Positions 32,559 to 41,859 of a stretch of 64,000 nt of DNA are shown piece after piece; position 1 is the stretch's first letter; each line of letters opens with the position of its first letter. The DNA is taken from contig NZ_CP130713.1 in assembly GCF_030553055.1 (NCBI RefSeq), forward strand, positions 2,108,001-2,172,000, read 5' to 3'. The notes below the pieces were generated by a model. The model was given only the letters and a program-made list of their open reading frames with translations. It did not search any database and had not been told where the DNA came from. The stretch is from Streptomyces sp. XD-27 (lineage in GTDB: Bacteria; Actinomycetota; Actinomycetes; Streptomycetales; Streptomycetaceae). Position numbers and translations under genes: made by a program.

Positions 32559-33650
32559 TCAGATCTCGATGCAGGTGCGCAGCGCCGCGCCCGTCCGCAT
32601 CTGGTCGATCGCGTCGTTGACCTCGCCCAGCCGCACCCGGTGGGTGATCAGCCCGCGCAGGTCGATCCGGCCCGCGCGCCACAGCGCGATGGCCCGCTCG
32701 TAGCTGCGCAGCACGTTCCCGCCGCCGTACAGCGACGGCAGGATGCGCTTCTCGTCGAAGAACAGCTCGAACATGCTGATCCGGAGGAAGTCGTCCAGCG
32801 CCCCCGCCCCGACGACGCACAGGGTGCCGCCGCGCCGGGTGGCGTCGTAGGCGGTGCGGGCGGTGGCGGAGGTGCCGACGACCTCGAAGACGTAGTCGAA
32901 GCCCTCGCCCGCGGTGACCCGGTTGCGGGCGTCGGCCAGCGCGTCGGGGGCGACCGCCTCGGTGGCGCCGAAGCGCAGGGCCGCCTCGCGCCGGGACTCG
33001 ACGGGGTCGACGGCGACGATCTGCGCGGCGCCCGCGGCCCTGGCCCCCTGGATGGTGCTGATGCCCACGCCGCCGCAGCCGATGACCGCGACGGACGAAC
33101 CGGCCTCGACATTCGCGGTGGTGAGGGCGGCGCCGAGGCCGGTGGTCACCCCGCAGCCGATGAGCGCCGCGATGTCGAACGGGACGTCGTCGGGGATCGG
33201 CACGGCGCAGCCCGCGCCGATCACGATCTCCTCGGCGAAGGTGCCGGTGCCCGCGAAGCCGAAGACGTCGCGGGAGCGCGCCTCGCCGCCGGACCGCTTG
33301 AAGTTGGGCGTCCCCGCGTTCATGAACCCGGTCAGGCACAGGTGGGTCTGGCCGCGGCGGCAGGCCGGGCAGCCGCCGCAGGCGGGCAGCCAGCACACCA
33401 GCACCCGGTCGCCCGGACTCAGGCCCGTCACCCCGTCGCCGACGTCGACGATCTCGCCCGCGCCCTCGTGGCCGGGGACGAAGGGCACCGGCTGCGGCAG
33501 GACCCCGTTCATCGCGGACACGTCGGAGTGGCAGAGCCCGGTGGCCCGTACGCGCAGCCTGACCTTGCCGGGACCGAAGCCCGTGGGCTCCACGTCGTCG
33601 AGGACTTCGAGCTTGTCCTGCCCTGTCTCGTGCAGTACGGCTGCGCGCAC
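32559..33650 (-). CDS. Zinc-dependent medium-chain alcohol dehydrogenase
   Basis: A 363-residue enzyme: catalytic zinc site in GLCHSDVSAM and FVPGHEGAGEIVDVG, structural zinc in CWLPACGGCPACRRGQTHLC, and the dinucleotide motif VAVIGCGGVGISTIQGA. It belongs to the NDMA- or mycothiol-linked type common in actinobacterial steroid and alcohol oxidation. GTG 33650 has GAGGA upstream. It lies between the MaoC and SDR genes, probably one operon controlled from 34673-34686. Confidence 0.92.
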   Translation of the reverse strand: MRAAVLHETGQDKLEVLDDVEPTGFGPGKVRLRVRATGLCHSDVSAMNGVLPQPVPFVPGHEGAGEIVDVGDGVTGLSPGDRVLVCWLPACGGCPACRRGQTHLCLTGFMNAGTPNFKRSGGEARSRDVFGFAGTGTFAEEIVIGAGCAVPIPDDVPFDIAALIGCGVTTGLGAALTTANVEAGSSVAVIGCGGVGISTIQGARAAGAAQIVAVDPVESRREAALRFGATEAVAPDALADARNRVTAGEGFDYVFEVVGTSATARTAYDATRRGGTLCVVGAGALDDFLRISMFELFFDEKRILPSLYGGGNVLRSYERAIALWRAGRIDLRGLITHRVRLGEVNDAIDQMRTGAALRTCIEI

Positions 33651-33710
33651 GGTGCGCTCCTCTCGTACGGTCGGGCGGATGCCACATCAGGTCGTACGGT
33701 CCAGCGGATG

Positions 33711-34565
33711 TCAGGTGTGCTCGACCACCGTGTCGGCGAGGACCGGCGCGTCATCCCTCTCCACCGCGGTGACGGACGCCTGGACGCGGGTCTCGTCCCG
33801 CCACAGCCGCAGGCGCAGGGTCTCGCCGGGGAAGACGATCCCGGCGAACCGGGTGGCATAGGAGCGGACCCTGCCCACGTCCCCGTCGAGGACGGTGTCC
33901 ACCACGGCCTTCAGCGCCATGCCGTACGTGCACAGGCCGTGCAGGATCGGCTTGTCGAAGCCCGCGCGGGCGGCGAACTCCGGGTCGGCGTGCAGCGGGT
34001 TCCAGTCCCCGGAGAGGCGATAGAGCAGGGCCTGGTCCTCGCGGACGGGCCGCAGCAGGGTGTGGTCGGGCTCGCGGGCGGGGAGGTCGAGCCGCTGCGA
34101 GGGGCCGCGCTCGCCGCCGAAGCCGCCTTCTCCCTTGACGAAGATCTGGGTGTCGCAGGTCCACAGCGGCCCGTCGGCGTCCGCGGCGGCGCCGCGCAGC
34201 ACGATGACCGCGGCCTTGCCCTTGTCGTAGACGGCGGCGACACGCGAGCTCTGGGTGGCGGTTCCCCGCACGGGGATGGGCCGGTGCAGCTCGACGCGCT
34301 GGCCGCCGTGCAGGACGGCGGCGAGGTCGACCTCGATCCCGGGCGCGGAGAGCCCGCCCGCCAGGGCCATGCCTCCGCCCGCGACGGTCGCGAAGCTGGG
34401 CAGCACATGGAGCCTGCTCTCCAGGGTGTAGCGGAGCTCGGCGGGGTCGGTGGCCGGGCTGCCCGCGCCGATGCCGAGGTGGTAGAGCTGGACGTCCTTG
34501 TGGTCCCAGGCGATCTCGGTGCTGCGGGGGTCGGCCGCGATGGCCTTGGCGGCGTCGATGGGCAT
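33711..34565 (-). CDS. MaoC-family enoyl-CoA hydratase (hydratase 2)
   Basis: A 284-residue double hot-dog hydratase. The hydratase-2 motif is YRLSGDWNPLHADPEFAARA with the Asp/His pair. ATG 34565 is chosen; the longer frame upstream is not supported. These enzymes hydrate enoyl-CoA in steroid side-chain or fatty acid beta-oxidation. It is the first gene of the minus-strand set MaoC, ADH, SDR, 108 bases downstream of a perfect KstR-type site. Confidence 0.92.
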   Translation of the reverse strand: MPIDAAKAIAADPRSTEIAWDHKDVQLYHLGIGAGSPATDPAELRYTLESRLHVLPSFATVAGGGMALAGGLSAPGIEVDLAAVLHGGQRVELHRPIPVRGTATQSSRVAAVYDKGKAAVIVLRGAAADADGPLWTCDTQIFVKGEGGFGGERGPSQRLDLPAREPDHTLLRPVREDQALLYRLSGDWNPLHADPEFAARAGFDKPILHGLCTYGMALKAVVDTVLDGDVGRVRSYATRFAGIVFPGETLRLRLWRDETRVQASVTAVERDDAPVLADTVVEHT

Positions 34566-34672
34566 CGGGTGAGCGCTCCTTGGCCGGGGGTACGGGTCCG
34601 AAGACCCCGGCCCGTCCGTCCGCACCGTCGGCCGTGCCGGGGCCGTGATCGGTCGGCCTGCCCGCGCGCAAC

Positions 34673-34686
34673 TGGAACGCGTTCTA
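34673..34686. promoter_or_regulatory. KstR-type operator upstream of the MaoC operon
   Basis: TGGAACGCGTTCTA fits TnnAACnnGTTnnA, the mycobacterial KstR consensus, at every position. It lies between the MaoC gene and the second SDR gene, in a gap (34566-34856) with no gene. Confidence 0.75.
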
Positions 34687-34856
34687 GCCGATGGCCCATG
34701 TATAGCCCATCCCTCCGGGACTGGGAAGGCTGCTGACGCCCCGTCAGCCACCTGGCGGATGCCGGGCCTTTCCGGCCCGGCAGCCTCGCCATGGACCCGC
34801 CGGCTCCATGGACCCACGCTCGCCAGGGCCGGTCGCGGGCTCACGTCCGCAGGTAC

Positions 34857-35660
34857 TCACGTCCGCAGGTACGAGGCCCCGTTGAGGTCCAGCACCGTGC
34901 CCGAGCTCCACTGGGCCTGCGGCGATGCCAGCCACAGCACGGCCGCCGCGACCTCCTCCGGCCGCGCGACCCGGCCGAACGGGCTCTGGCCCTTGATGGC
35001 CTCGCCCTCCGCCCCGCCGAGCCGGTGGGCGACCCGGTCGGTGTCGATGAAGCCCGGTGCGACGGAGGTGACCGCGATGCCGTGCGGGGCGAGGCCCACC
35101 GCCAGGGACTGGCCCAGCGCGTGCACGGCCGCCTTCGTCGCCCCGTAGGCCGGGTGGTCCGGCTCGCCCCGGAAGGCGCCGCGCGAGCCGACGTTGACGA
35201 TGCGGCCGCCCCCGCCCTGGTCGATCATGCGGCGCGCGGCGAGCTGGCTGAGGTTGGCGGTCGCCACCAGGTTGACCGCGATCTGCCGCTGCCAGACGGC
35301 CGTCCACTCCTCGTACGGGGTGTCGGCCGGCGGGTGCGCGGGCGCGGCCGCCGCGGCGTTGTTCACCAGGACGTCGATGCCGCCGAGCGCGTCCGCCGCC
35401 GCGTCCGTCAGCCGCGCGGTCTCCCCCGCGTCCGTCAGGTCCGCGCTCAGCAGCACGTGTCCGGTGCCCTCCAGCGCGGCGAGGGTGGCCTCGGCCTCGT
35501 CCTTGCGGGTGCCGTAGTGGACCGCGACCCGGTCGCCGTTGGCCGCGAACGCCCGCGCCACGGCCCGGCCGACCCCGCGGGACGCGCCGCTGACCAGCAC
35601 GCGGCGCCCTGTGCCGGGGAATCCGGGGTCGTCGGCTCCGGCGTCAGGGAAGGGGCTCAT
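34857..35660 (-). CDS. SDR-family oxidoreductase
   Basis: A 267-residue short-chain dehydrogenase: RRVLVSGASRGVGRAVARAF, IDVLVNNAAAAAPAHPP, Ser in NVGSRGAF and the YGATK catalytic pair. It resembles 3-oxoacyl reductases. ATG 35660 has GGGAG upstream. It is upstream of the KstR site, so its own promoter would be in 35661-35844, shared with the divergent methyltransferase. Substrate unknown; the location suggests lipid metabolism. Confidence 0.88.
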   Translation of the reverse strand: MSPFPDAGADDPGFPGTGRRVLVSGASRGVGRAVARAFAANGDRVAVHYGTRKDEAEATLAALEGTGHVLLSADLTDAGETARLTDAAADALGGIDVLVNNAAAAAPAHPPADTPYEEWTAVWQRQIAVNLVATANLSQLAARRMIDQGGGGRIVNVGSRGAFRGEPDHPAYGATKAAVHALGQSLAVGLAPHGIAVTSVAPGFIDTDRVAHRLGGAEGEAIKGQSPFGRVARPEEVAAAVLWLASPQAQWSSGTVLDLNGASYLRT

Positions 35661-35844
35661 GACTGTTCTCCCGTCTCTCCAGCCGCGGATGCGGTCCACC
35701 CGCGGCGGTATGCCATGCCTAGCACCCCCGCCGAGGCGGGCCGAGCCGGGGCGCGGTCCGGCGGGCGCGGGCCCGGGGCGCCGTCCGGCCGTCGCGGACC
35801 GTACGGCAGCATGGGCGCGAGCCGTTGGACCAGGAGGAACAGAC

Positions 35845-36492
35845 ATGGCCCCCAAGCCTGAGATCCTCGCCGCTTTCGAGGCGGCGAAGGGCTTCATGCC
35901 CGCAGACGAGGGCCTGGCCCTGTACGAGGCGGCGGAGGCGGCCGCCCCGCTCGGGCTGCCGCTGCTGGAGGTCGGCACGTACTGCGGCCGTTCCACGATC
36001 CTGCTGGCCGACGCCGCGCGGGCGGCCGGCACCGTGGCCGTCACCGTCGACCACCACCGGGGGTCGGAGGAGCAGCAGCCGGGCTGGGAGTACCACGACC
36101 CGACCGTCGTCGACCCCGAGGTCGGGCTGATGGACACCCTGCCCACCTTCCGCCGCACCCTGCACGCCGCCGGCCTCGAAGAGCACGTGATCGCCATGGT
36201 GGGCCGGTCGCCGCGGGTCGCGGCCGTCTGGAACACCCCTTTGGGACTGGTCTTCATCGACGGCGGGCACACCGACGAGCACGCCACCGCCGACTACGAG
36301 GGCTGGGCCCCGCATGTCGCGCCCGGCGGACTGCTGGTCATCCACGACGTGTTCCCGGACCCGGTGGACGAGTGGACGGGCCAGGCCCCGTACCGGATCT
36401 ACCGCCGTGCCCTGGAGTCGGGCGCGTTCACCGAGGTGTCGGCGACCCGCTCGCTGCGCGTGCTGCGCCGGGTGCCGGGGACTGCCGTCTGA
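35845..36492 (+). CDS. Class I SAM-dependent methyltransferase
   Basis: A 215-residue protein: LLEVGTYCGRSTILLADAAR as the SAM site, VAVTVDHHRGSEEQQPGWEY, GLVFIDGGHTDEHATADYEG and GGLLVIHDVFPDP. The layout is that of O-methyltransferase-type class I enzymes with a metal-binding Asp/His. ATG 35845 has AGGAGGAAC upstream. It diverges from the SDR gene. Substrate unknown. Confidence 0.88.
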   Translation: MAPKPEILAAFEAAKGFMPADEGLALYEAAEAAAPLGLPLLEVGTYCGRSTILLADAARAAGTVAVTVDHHRGSEEQQPGWEYHDPTVVDPEVGLMDTLPTFRRTLHAAGLEEHVIAMVGRSPRVAAVWNTPLGLVFIDGGHTDEHATADYEGWAPHVAPGGLLVIHDVFPDPVDEWTGQAPYRIYRRALESGAFTEVSATRSLRVLRRVPGTAV

Positions 36493-36646
36493 CGGGCACC
36501 GCCTGAGCCGGGCGGAAGCGGCCGGGCGGCGGGAGCGGTAAGGCCGCAGGAGCGCGTAAGTTCTCGGGAGCCGCCAGGCGGCCGGGCGGTGGACCCCGCC
36601 GAGGCGCTCACACGGGCGCGTCGGCACTGCGGCTACCATCGCCCGG

Positions 36647-37558
36647 ATGTCGAACGGCAGCACTCCCCCCACCAAGAGCCGCCTGCGCGGCACCCTCGTC
36701 ACCCTGGCCGCCCTGGCGCTCGTCTGCGGCGCGGGCTGGCTGGTGTGGTCCGCCATCGGCGACCATGGCGCGCGGGACGGCGACGACGCACGGCCCGCGG
36801 TGAGCCACGGACCGACCACTCCGGAGAATGCCGACGACTCCGACCACTCGGATGACTCCGACAACTCCGACGCCTCGGGCAAGGGCAGCCTCAAAGGCAA
36901 GGTCGTGGTGATCGACCCGGGCCACAATCCGCAGAATCGCCGACACCCCTCCGAGATCGCCCGCCTCGTCGATATCGGCACGAACAAGAAGGAATGCGAC
37001 ACCACCGGCGCGGCCACTAATTCCGGTTATGCCGAAGCGTCCTTCACGCTCGACGTCTCACGGCGCGTCCGCGAGATCTTGGAAACGCGGGGCGCGAAAG
37101 TGGTCTTCACGCAGGACGACGACCGGCCGTTCGGCCCGTGTGTGGACGAGCGGGCCGCGATCGGGAACCGGGCGCACGCGGACGCCGCCGTCTCGGTCCA
37201 CGCGGACGGCGCCGGTTCCGGGGACCGGGGCTTCCACGTCATCGCGCCCGCCACCGTGCGCGGCGGCGGCGCCGACACCTCCGCGATCGCCGCACCGTCC
37301 CGTACCCTCGCCCGGCACCTCATCAGGGAGTTCGGCGACGCGACCGATGCCAAGCCCGCCAACTACCTCGGCGGCGGCACCGGATTGACCGTCCGCGACG
37401 ATCTCGGCGGCCTCAACCTCTCCACGATTCCCAAAGTGTTCATCGAGTGTGGCAATATGCGCGACCCGAAGGACGCGAAGCTGATCACCGACGCGGCGTG
37501 GCGCCAACGGGCGGCGCAAGGGATCGCGCAGGGCATTACGGACTTCTTGCGGGGGTAA
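36647..37558 (+). CDS. N-acetylmuramoyl-L-alanine amidase (Amidase_3)
   Basis: A 303-residue cell-wall hydrolase. It has an N-terminal membrane anchor or signal (residues 15-37, LRGTLVTLAALALVCGAGWL), then a short Asp/Ser linker with DDSDHSDDSDNSD repeats. The amidase domain has zinc ligands in VVVIDPGHNPQN, GYAEASFT and SVHADGAG, and the catalytic Glu in PKVFIECGNMRD. It cleaves the lactyl-peptide bond in peptidoglycan and would act at the cell surface. Confidence 0.92.
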   Translation: MSNGSTPPTKSRLRGTLVTLAALALVCGAGWLVWSAIGDHGARDGDDARPAVSHGPTTPENADDSDHSDDSDNSDASGKGSLKGKVVVIDPGHNPQNRRHPSEIARLVDIGTNKKECDTTGAATNSGYAEASFTLDVSRRVREILETRGAKVVFTQDDDRPFGPCVDERAAIGNRAHADAAVSVHADGAGSGDRGFHVIAPATVRGGGADTSAIAAPSRTLARHLIREFGDATDAKPANYLGGGTGLTVRDDLGGLNLSTIPKVFIECGNMRDPKDAKLITDAAWRQRAAQGIAQGITDFLRG

Positions 37559-37732
37559 GGCGGGCAATAGGTCCGCGGCGCGAAACGGCACCGTAACGGG
37601 GAGATACCGAGAGGACGACCCGGCGGGTCCGCCGATAGATTCCCCCGTACGATGGGAACCACCCCCGCGCCAAGCACCTCGTGTACCGGCGACAGCAACC
37701 CGATAACCAACGAGACGACTAAGGACCAAACG

Positions 37733-38590
37733 TTGAACATCCGCTCTCTCACTCGAGGCGACGGCGTGGTGATCGGAGCAGCGGTGTTGCTGTTCATCGC
37801 CTCGTTCCTTGACACCTTCGACGGCGGTGGCGACGACGTCCCCACCGCCTGGGACAACGGCAATCTCCTGATGAGCGTGTATCTGGCCGGCATCATCGGC
37901 GCCGGGCTCATCGTGGCGGGCGGCGCCATGTTCCAGGGCCGCAAGATCATCGGCCTCGACCTCGGGCAGTTCGGCATCGGCTTCACCGTCGCCGCCGCCT
38001 GGAGCTCGCTCGGCGCGATGTTCGACACCACCCAGTCCTTCAACGTCATTTTCGAGGGCGAGCTCGGGCGCGGCGAATCGCCCGACGCCGGCACGGGCCT
38101 GATCTTCGGCCTGATCGCCGCCCTGGTCCTGGCCGCCGCCGCGGTCGCGACGCCGATCGTGCCCGCCCTCAAGGCCCCGCTGATGGGCGCCGGCGGCCCC
38201 GCGCCCGCCCCGACCCCGTACGGCGGCCCCGCCGCCCCGCAGCAGGGTGGCTACGGCTACCCGAACGCCCAGCAGGCCGGTGCCCCCTTCGGTCAGCAGC
38301 AGCCGCAGCCCTTCGGCGGCCAGCCGGCGCAGCCCGGTCCGGCCGCGGGGGCCGGTGCCGCGCAGCCCGCTCCGGCGGCCGGCGGCTCCGCGGACTTCGC
38401 GCCGTTCTGGTTCGCGGTTCCGGTGGCCCGCCCGCTGTACGCGGAGGACGGCTCCTCGACGACCATCGCGGAGCTGGCCCCCGGCACCTGGTACCTGGCG
38501 GTGGAGCAGCGCGGTCAGGCGCTCGTCGCCCAGACCCAGGACGGCCGCCGCGGTGTGCTCCAGGACACCACGGGCATCCAGCGCGGCTGA
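37733..38590 (+). CDS. Membrane protein with Gly/Pro/Gln-rich tail (DUF5336-like)
   Basis: A 285-residue protein. TTG 37733 has AAGGA upstream and gives NIRSLTRGDGVVIGAAVLLF, the usual N-terminus of these proteins. Three to four membrane helices occupy residues ~12-145, followed by a Pro/Gln/Gly region and a small C-terminal domain (FWFAVPVARPLYAEDGSSTT). A role in the cell envelope is likely from context; no activity is known. A hairpin follows at 38611. Confidence 0.8.
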   Translation: MNIRSLTRGDGVVIGAAVLLFIASFLDTFDGGGDDVPTAWDNGNLLMSVYLAGIIGAGLIVAGGAMFQGRKIIGLDLGQFGIGFTVAAAWSSLGAMFDTTQSFNVIFEGELGRGESPDAGTGLIFGLIAALVLAAAAVATPIVPALKAPLMGAGGPAPAPTPYGGPAAPQQGGYGYPNAQQAGAPFGQQQPQPFGGQPAQPGPAAGAGAAQPAPAAGGSADFAPFWFAVPVARPLYAEDGSSTTIAELAPGTWYLAVEQRGQALVAQTQDGRRGVLQDTTGIQRG

Positions 38591-38610
38591 TCACGTCATA
38601 GCGCAACCTC

Positions 38611-38640
38611 GGCCCCTCGCCCGGTCACGGGCGGGGGGCC
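38611..38640 (+). terminator. Hairpin terminator after the membrane protein gene
   Basis: A 13-base stem GGCCCCTCGCCCG paired with CGGGCGGGGGGCC (one G-T pair) and a GTCA loop, 21 bases after the stop. Confidence 0.75.
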
Positions 38641-38720
38641 GTTGCCATTCCCGCGCCGGGTCCGTACAGTCCGTAGCCCCCTAAGCTGACACACCGTCAA
38701 ACGACTGCGGAGGCAACGGC

Positions 38721-39731
38721 ATGCGGCTCGGCCTGGCGCTCGGATACTGGGGGCGCGGCCCCGACCCGCACCACCTCCGACTGGCCCTGTACGCCGAAGA
38801 GCTCGGCTACCACTCCGTATGGACCGCCGAGTCCTGGGGGTCCGACGCCTTCACCCCGCTCACCTGGATCGCCGCCCGGACCAGCCGGATCCGGCTGGGG
38901 ACGGCCGTGGCCCAGATGGCCGCGCGGACCCCCACCGCCACCGCCATGCACGCCCTCACGCTCGACCATCTCAGCGGCGGTCGGCTGCTGCTCGGACTGG
39001 GGCTGTCCGGGCCGCAGGTCGTCGAGGGCTGGTACGGGCGGCCGTTCCCGGCGAGTCCGCTGACCGCGACCCGGGAGTACGTCGACGTGGTACGGCAGGT
39101 GCTGCGCCGTCAGGGTCCGGTGCGGCTCGACGGCCGCTTCCACGCGCATCCGTACGCGGGCGAGGACGGCACCGGGCTCGGTCGGCCGCTCAAGCCGATC
39201 ACGCACCCGCTCCGTTCCGACCTGCCCGTCCTCCTGGGCGCGGAGGGGCCCAAGAACATCGCGCAGACGGCGCGGATCGCGGACGGCTGGCTGCCGCTGT
39301 ACTGGTCGCCGCATCGCGCGGAGCTGTACGAGGCGGCGCTGGCGGCCGCGCCCGAGGGCTTCCTCGTCGCGCCCCTGGCCCAGGCCCGGCTCTGCGCCGA
39401 CGTCGCGGAAGGGCTGCGGCCGGTCAAGGCGATGCTCGGCTTCTACATCGGCGGCATGGGGCACACCGCCCGGAACTTCCACGCCGATCTGATGGCTCGG
39501 ATGGGTTTCGAGGACGAAGCCCGGCACATCCAGCGGCTGTTCCGCGAAGGCCGCCGCGCGGAGGCCGTGGACGCGGTGCCGGACGCCTTCGCCGACGAGA
39601 TCTCGCTGGTGGGGCCGCGGGAACGGATCGCGGAGCGGCTGGCGCTGTGGCGTGCCGGCCCGGTGACGGACCTGCTGGTCACCGCCCCGGACCCGGACAC
39701 GCTGCGGGTGCTCGCCGAACTCAACGGCTGA
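38721..39731 (+). CDS. LLM-class (F420/FMN-dependent) oxidoreductase
   Basis: A 336-residue bacterial luciferase-like protein: LGLALGYWGRGPDPHHLRLA, ELGYHSVWTAESWGSDAFTP, GGRLLLGLGLSGPQVVEGWY and IAERLALWRAGPVTDLLVTA. The TIM-barrel pattern fits the F420-dependent mycobacterial type. ATG 38721 follows CGGAGG. Substrate cannot be told; related proteins act in lipid or xenobiotic oxidation. Confidence 0.9.
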   Translation: MRLGLALGYWGRGPDPHHLRLALYAEELGYHSVWTAESWGSDAFTPLTWIAARTSRIRLGTAVAQMAARTPTATAMHALTLDHLSGGRLLLGLGLSGPQVVEGWYGRPFPASPLTATREYVDVVRQVLRRQGPVRLDGRFHAHPYAGEDGTGLGRPLKPITHPLRSDLPVLLGAEGPKNIAQTARIADGWLPLYWSPHRAELYEAALAAAPEGFLVAPLAQARLCADVAEGLRPVKAMLGFYIGGMGHTARNFHADLMARMGFEDEARHIQRLFREGRRAEAVDAVPDAFADEISLVGPRERIAERLALWRAGPVTDLLVTAPDPDTLRVLAELNG

Positions 39732-39798
39732 GGTTCGAGTGTTTCCGACTGTTGAGGCTCAGCCAGTGGCGCCGCCCCCGGGCCACCCGCACCGCCCG

Positions 39799-40611
39799 TC
39801 AGCCGAAGCTGACGTTCTCCATCCATACGTCGAGCACCGTGGCATCGCCCAGCACCTCGACGCGGTCGCTGTCCGCGGGCAGCCGCCGGAAGAACACGCG
39901 CAGCACGTCGGCCATCGGGCCGCGCAGCGCGACCGTGGCCTTCTTGTGCGACCGGCTCCAGGCGAACCCCTCGCCGTCCAGCTCGATCGTCCACTCGGCC
40001 GCCGTCTCCGGGGCGGCGTCGGTGGCGTGGAGGTGGATGCTGCCACCGGCGGCGGCGCGCAGCCCGGACAGCTTGGGGGAGATCACGGGGCCCGCCGGGC
40101 CGCCCAGGATCTCCAGCCATTCGTCGACCGCGTCGGCCTCCACCTCCGGGTCGGCGGCGAACTCCCGCCCCGCGGCGAGCGCGGCGTCCGCCCGGTGCAC
40201 CAGCGTCTCGTGCACCATCCGGCGCGCCCAGAAGCCCGCGGTGCCCGCCGGGGTCCAGGTCCACACCAGGGCCTCGGGGCCCGCCGCGCGGAGCGTCCCG
40301 GTGAGGAGCCGGGCGCCCTCGGCCAGCCACGCGTCCAGTGCGGCCGGGTCCTCGCCGCCGGGCCCGGGCACCCCCGGGACCTCGTCCTGCGGCACGAACG
40401 CCGTGGCGCGCGTGCGCACTATCGTCTCCGCCCAGCGGTGCGCGCCGCCCACATGGCGGGCCAGGTCGGCGAGGCTCCAGTCCGGGCAGGTGGGAACGGT
40501 CGCCGACAGATCGGCGCCGGCGAGGTCGGCGCGCAACTGGTCGGTCTGCGCGAGGATTTCGGCGCAGTAGCGGTCGTGGCCCAAACGGCGGTCAGGTCCC
40601 TGGAAGGTCAT
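39799..40611 (-). CDS. Mycothiol-dependent maleylpyruvate isomerase-family protein
   Basis: A 270-residue DinB-like protein: CPDWSLADLARHVGGAHRWA contains the metal-binding His, and HETLVHRADAALAAGREF another. The C-terminal domain ends in DVWMENVSFG. The family includes mycothiol-dependent maleylpyruvate isomerase; most members are uncharacterised thiol transferases. ATG 40611 is preferred over the upstream start at 40641. The gap 40612-40776 has a tandem 19-base repeat (GCCGATGTGGCGGCCCGGG, near 40738) and no gene. Confidence 0.85.
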   Translation of the reverse strand: MTFQGPDRRLGHDRYCAEILAQTDQLRADLAGADLSATVPTCPDWSLADLARHVGGAHRWAETIVRTRATAFVPQDEVPGVPGPGGEDPAALDAWLAEGARLLTGTLRAAGPEALVWTWTPAGTAGFWARRMVHETLVHRADAALAAGREFAADPEVEADAVDEWLEILGGPAGPVISPKLSGLRAAAGGSIHLHATDAAPETAAEWTIELDGEGFAWSRSHKKATVALRGPMADVLRVFFRRLPADSDRVEVLGDATVLDVWMENVSFG

Positions 40612-40776
40612 GGTCGCAAGCGTAGGCGCTGCCACTGACAACCCGTCGGCGCGTGGCGGCGGGGAACGCTTGTCCGGGCGGCTGCCCGGAGCGGCTACCC
40701 GGGGCTGACGGCACCAGCCCCGGCACGGCCTCCGGAGCCGATGTGGCGGCCCGGGGCCGATGTGGCGGCCCCGGAG

Positions 40777-41859
40777 TCAGCAGCAGCCCGACTCCAGGCC
40801 CGTCGGCAACCGTTCCCCGCCGAAGACCGCCGTGGTCGCCTCGTCACCGCCGAGCGCCGCGACCGCCAGCAGCAGCGAGCCCGCGGTCCACGCCGTGCGC
40901 TCCTCGGGCCAGACGACGCCGTCGTCGAAGACGTACCCCGTCCAGTACATCCCGTCCTCGGCGCGCAGGTGCGGCTGGATCCACTGGAGGATGTCGACCG
41001 CGCGGTCCGACTCGCCCATGGCCCACAGGGCGAGCGCCAGTTCGCAGCTCTCGCCGCCGGTCACCCAGGGGTTGGGGATGACGCAGCGCACGCCCAGGCC
41101 GGGGACGACGAAGCGCTCCCAGCCCTCCTCTATGCGCTGCTTGGCGGCGGCCCCGGTGAGGGCGCCGCCGAGGACCGGGTAGTACCAGTCCATGGAGTAG
41201 CGGTCCTTGGCGAGGAACCGCTCGGGGTGGCGGCGGATGGCGTGGGCGAGCAGCCCGGTGGAGACCTCCCAGTCGGGCTGGGGTTCCTCGCGGTGCTCGG
41301 CGATGGCCAGCGCGCAGCGCAGCGCCTGGTGGATGGAGGAGCTGCCGGTCAGCAGGGCGTCGGTGTCGGCGCCGCCGTCCGCGTTGCGCCGCCAGCCGAT
41401 CTGGCCGCCGGGCTGCTGGAGGGCCAGGACGAACTCGACGGCGGCGACGACGGTCGGCCACATGCGGTCGAGGAAGGCGTCGTCGCCGGTGGAGAGGTAG
41501 TGGTGCCAGACGCCGACGGCGATGTACGCGCAGAAGTTGGTCTCGCGGCCGCTGTCGGTGGGGTGGGCGGTGTCGACGCCGTCCGGGGTGTCGGGGTAGG
41601 CCGCGTACCAGGAGCCGTCCGGGTTCTGGTGGGCGGCGAGCCAACGGTAGGCGGCCTCGGCACGCTCGTGCTCGCCCGCGGCGTCGAGTGCCATGGCGGC
41701 CTCGATGTGGTCCCACGGGTCGAGGTGGTGGCCGCGGAACCACGGTATGGCGCCGTCGGCGCGCTGTACGGACGCTATGCCCGCGACCGTGCGGGCGGCC
41801 TGGTCGGCGGTGAGGACGCCGGGCAGGACGAGGCGTTCGGTACGGCCTGGCGTCGTCAT
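40777..41859 (-). CDS. Alpha/alpha-toroid protein (prenyltransferase/glycosidase-like fold)
   Basis: A 360-residue cytosolic-looking protein with repeated helical pairs: HLDPWDHIEAAMALDAAGEH, AYRWLAAHQNPDGSWYAAYP, ETNFCAYIAVGVWHHYLSTG and SSSIHQALRCALAIAEHREE. Such Trp/Gly/Asp-rich repeats occur in terpene cyclases and (alpha/alpha)6 glycosidases; a DXDD motif typical of cyclases is not evident. It overlaps the methyltransferase stop as ATGA. With the next two genes it forms a conserved-looking actinobacterial trio of unknown product. Confidence 0.75.
   Translation of the reverse strand: MTTPGRTERLVLPGVLTADQAARTVAGIASVQRADGAIPWFRGHHLDPWDHIEAAMALDAAGEHERAEAAYRWLAAHQNPDGSWYAAYPDTPDGVDTAHPTDSGRETNFCAYIAVGVWHHYLSTGDDAFLDRMWPTVVAAVEFVLALQQPGGQIGWRRNADGGADTDALLTGSSSIHQALRCALAIAEHREEPQPDWEVSTGLLAHAIRRHPERFLAKDRYSMDWYYPVLGGALTGAAAKQRIEEGWERFVVPGLGVRCVIPNPWVTGGESCELALALWAMGESDRAVDILQWIQPHLRAEDGMYWTGYVFDDGVVWPEERTAWTAGSLLLAVAALGGDEATTAVFGGERLPTGLESGCC

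Noticed and set aside
32187..34736. An 849-residue plus-strand open frame across the SDR, ADH and MaoC genes
   Set aside because: It lies antisense to three well-supported genes and has no recognisable domain.
40738..40776. Tandem GCCGATGTGGCGGCCCGGG repeat as a regulatory site
   Set aside because: It lies downstream of the mycothiol-type gene start and just past the toroid gene's stop, with no promoter context; treated as simple repeat.
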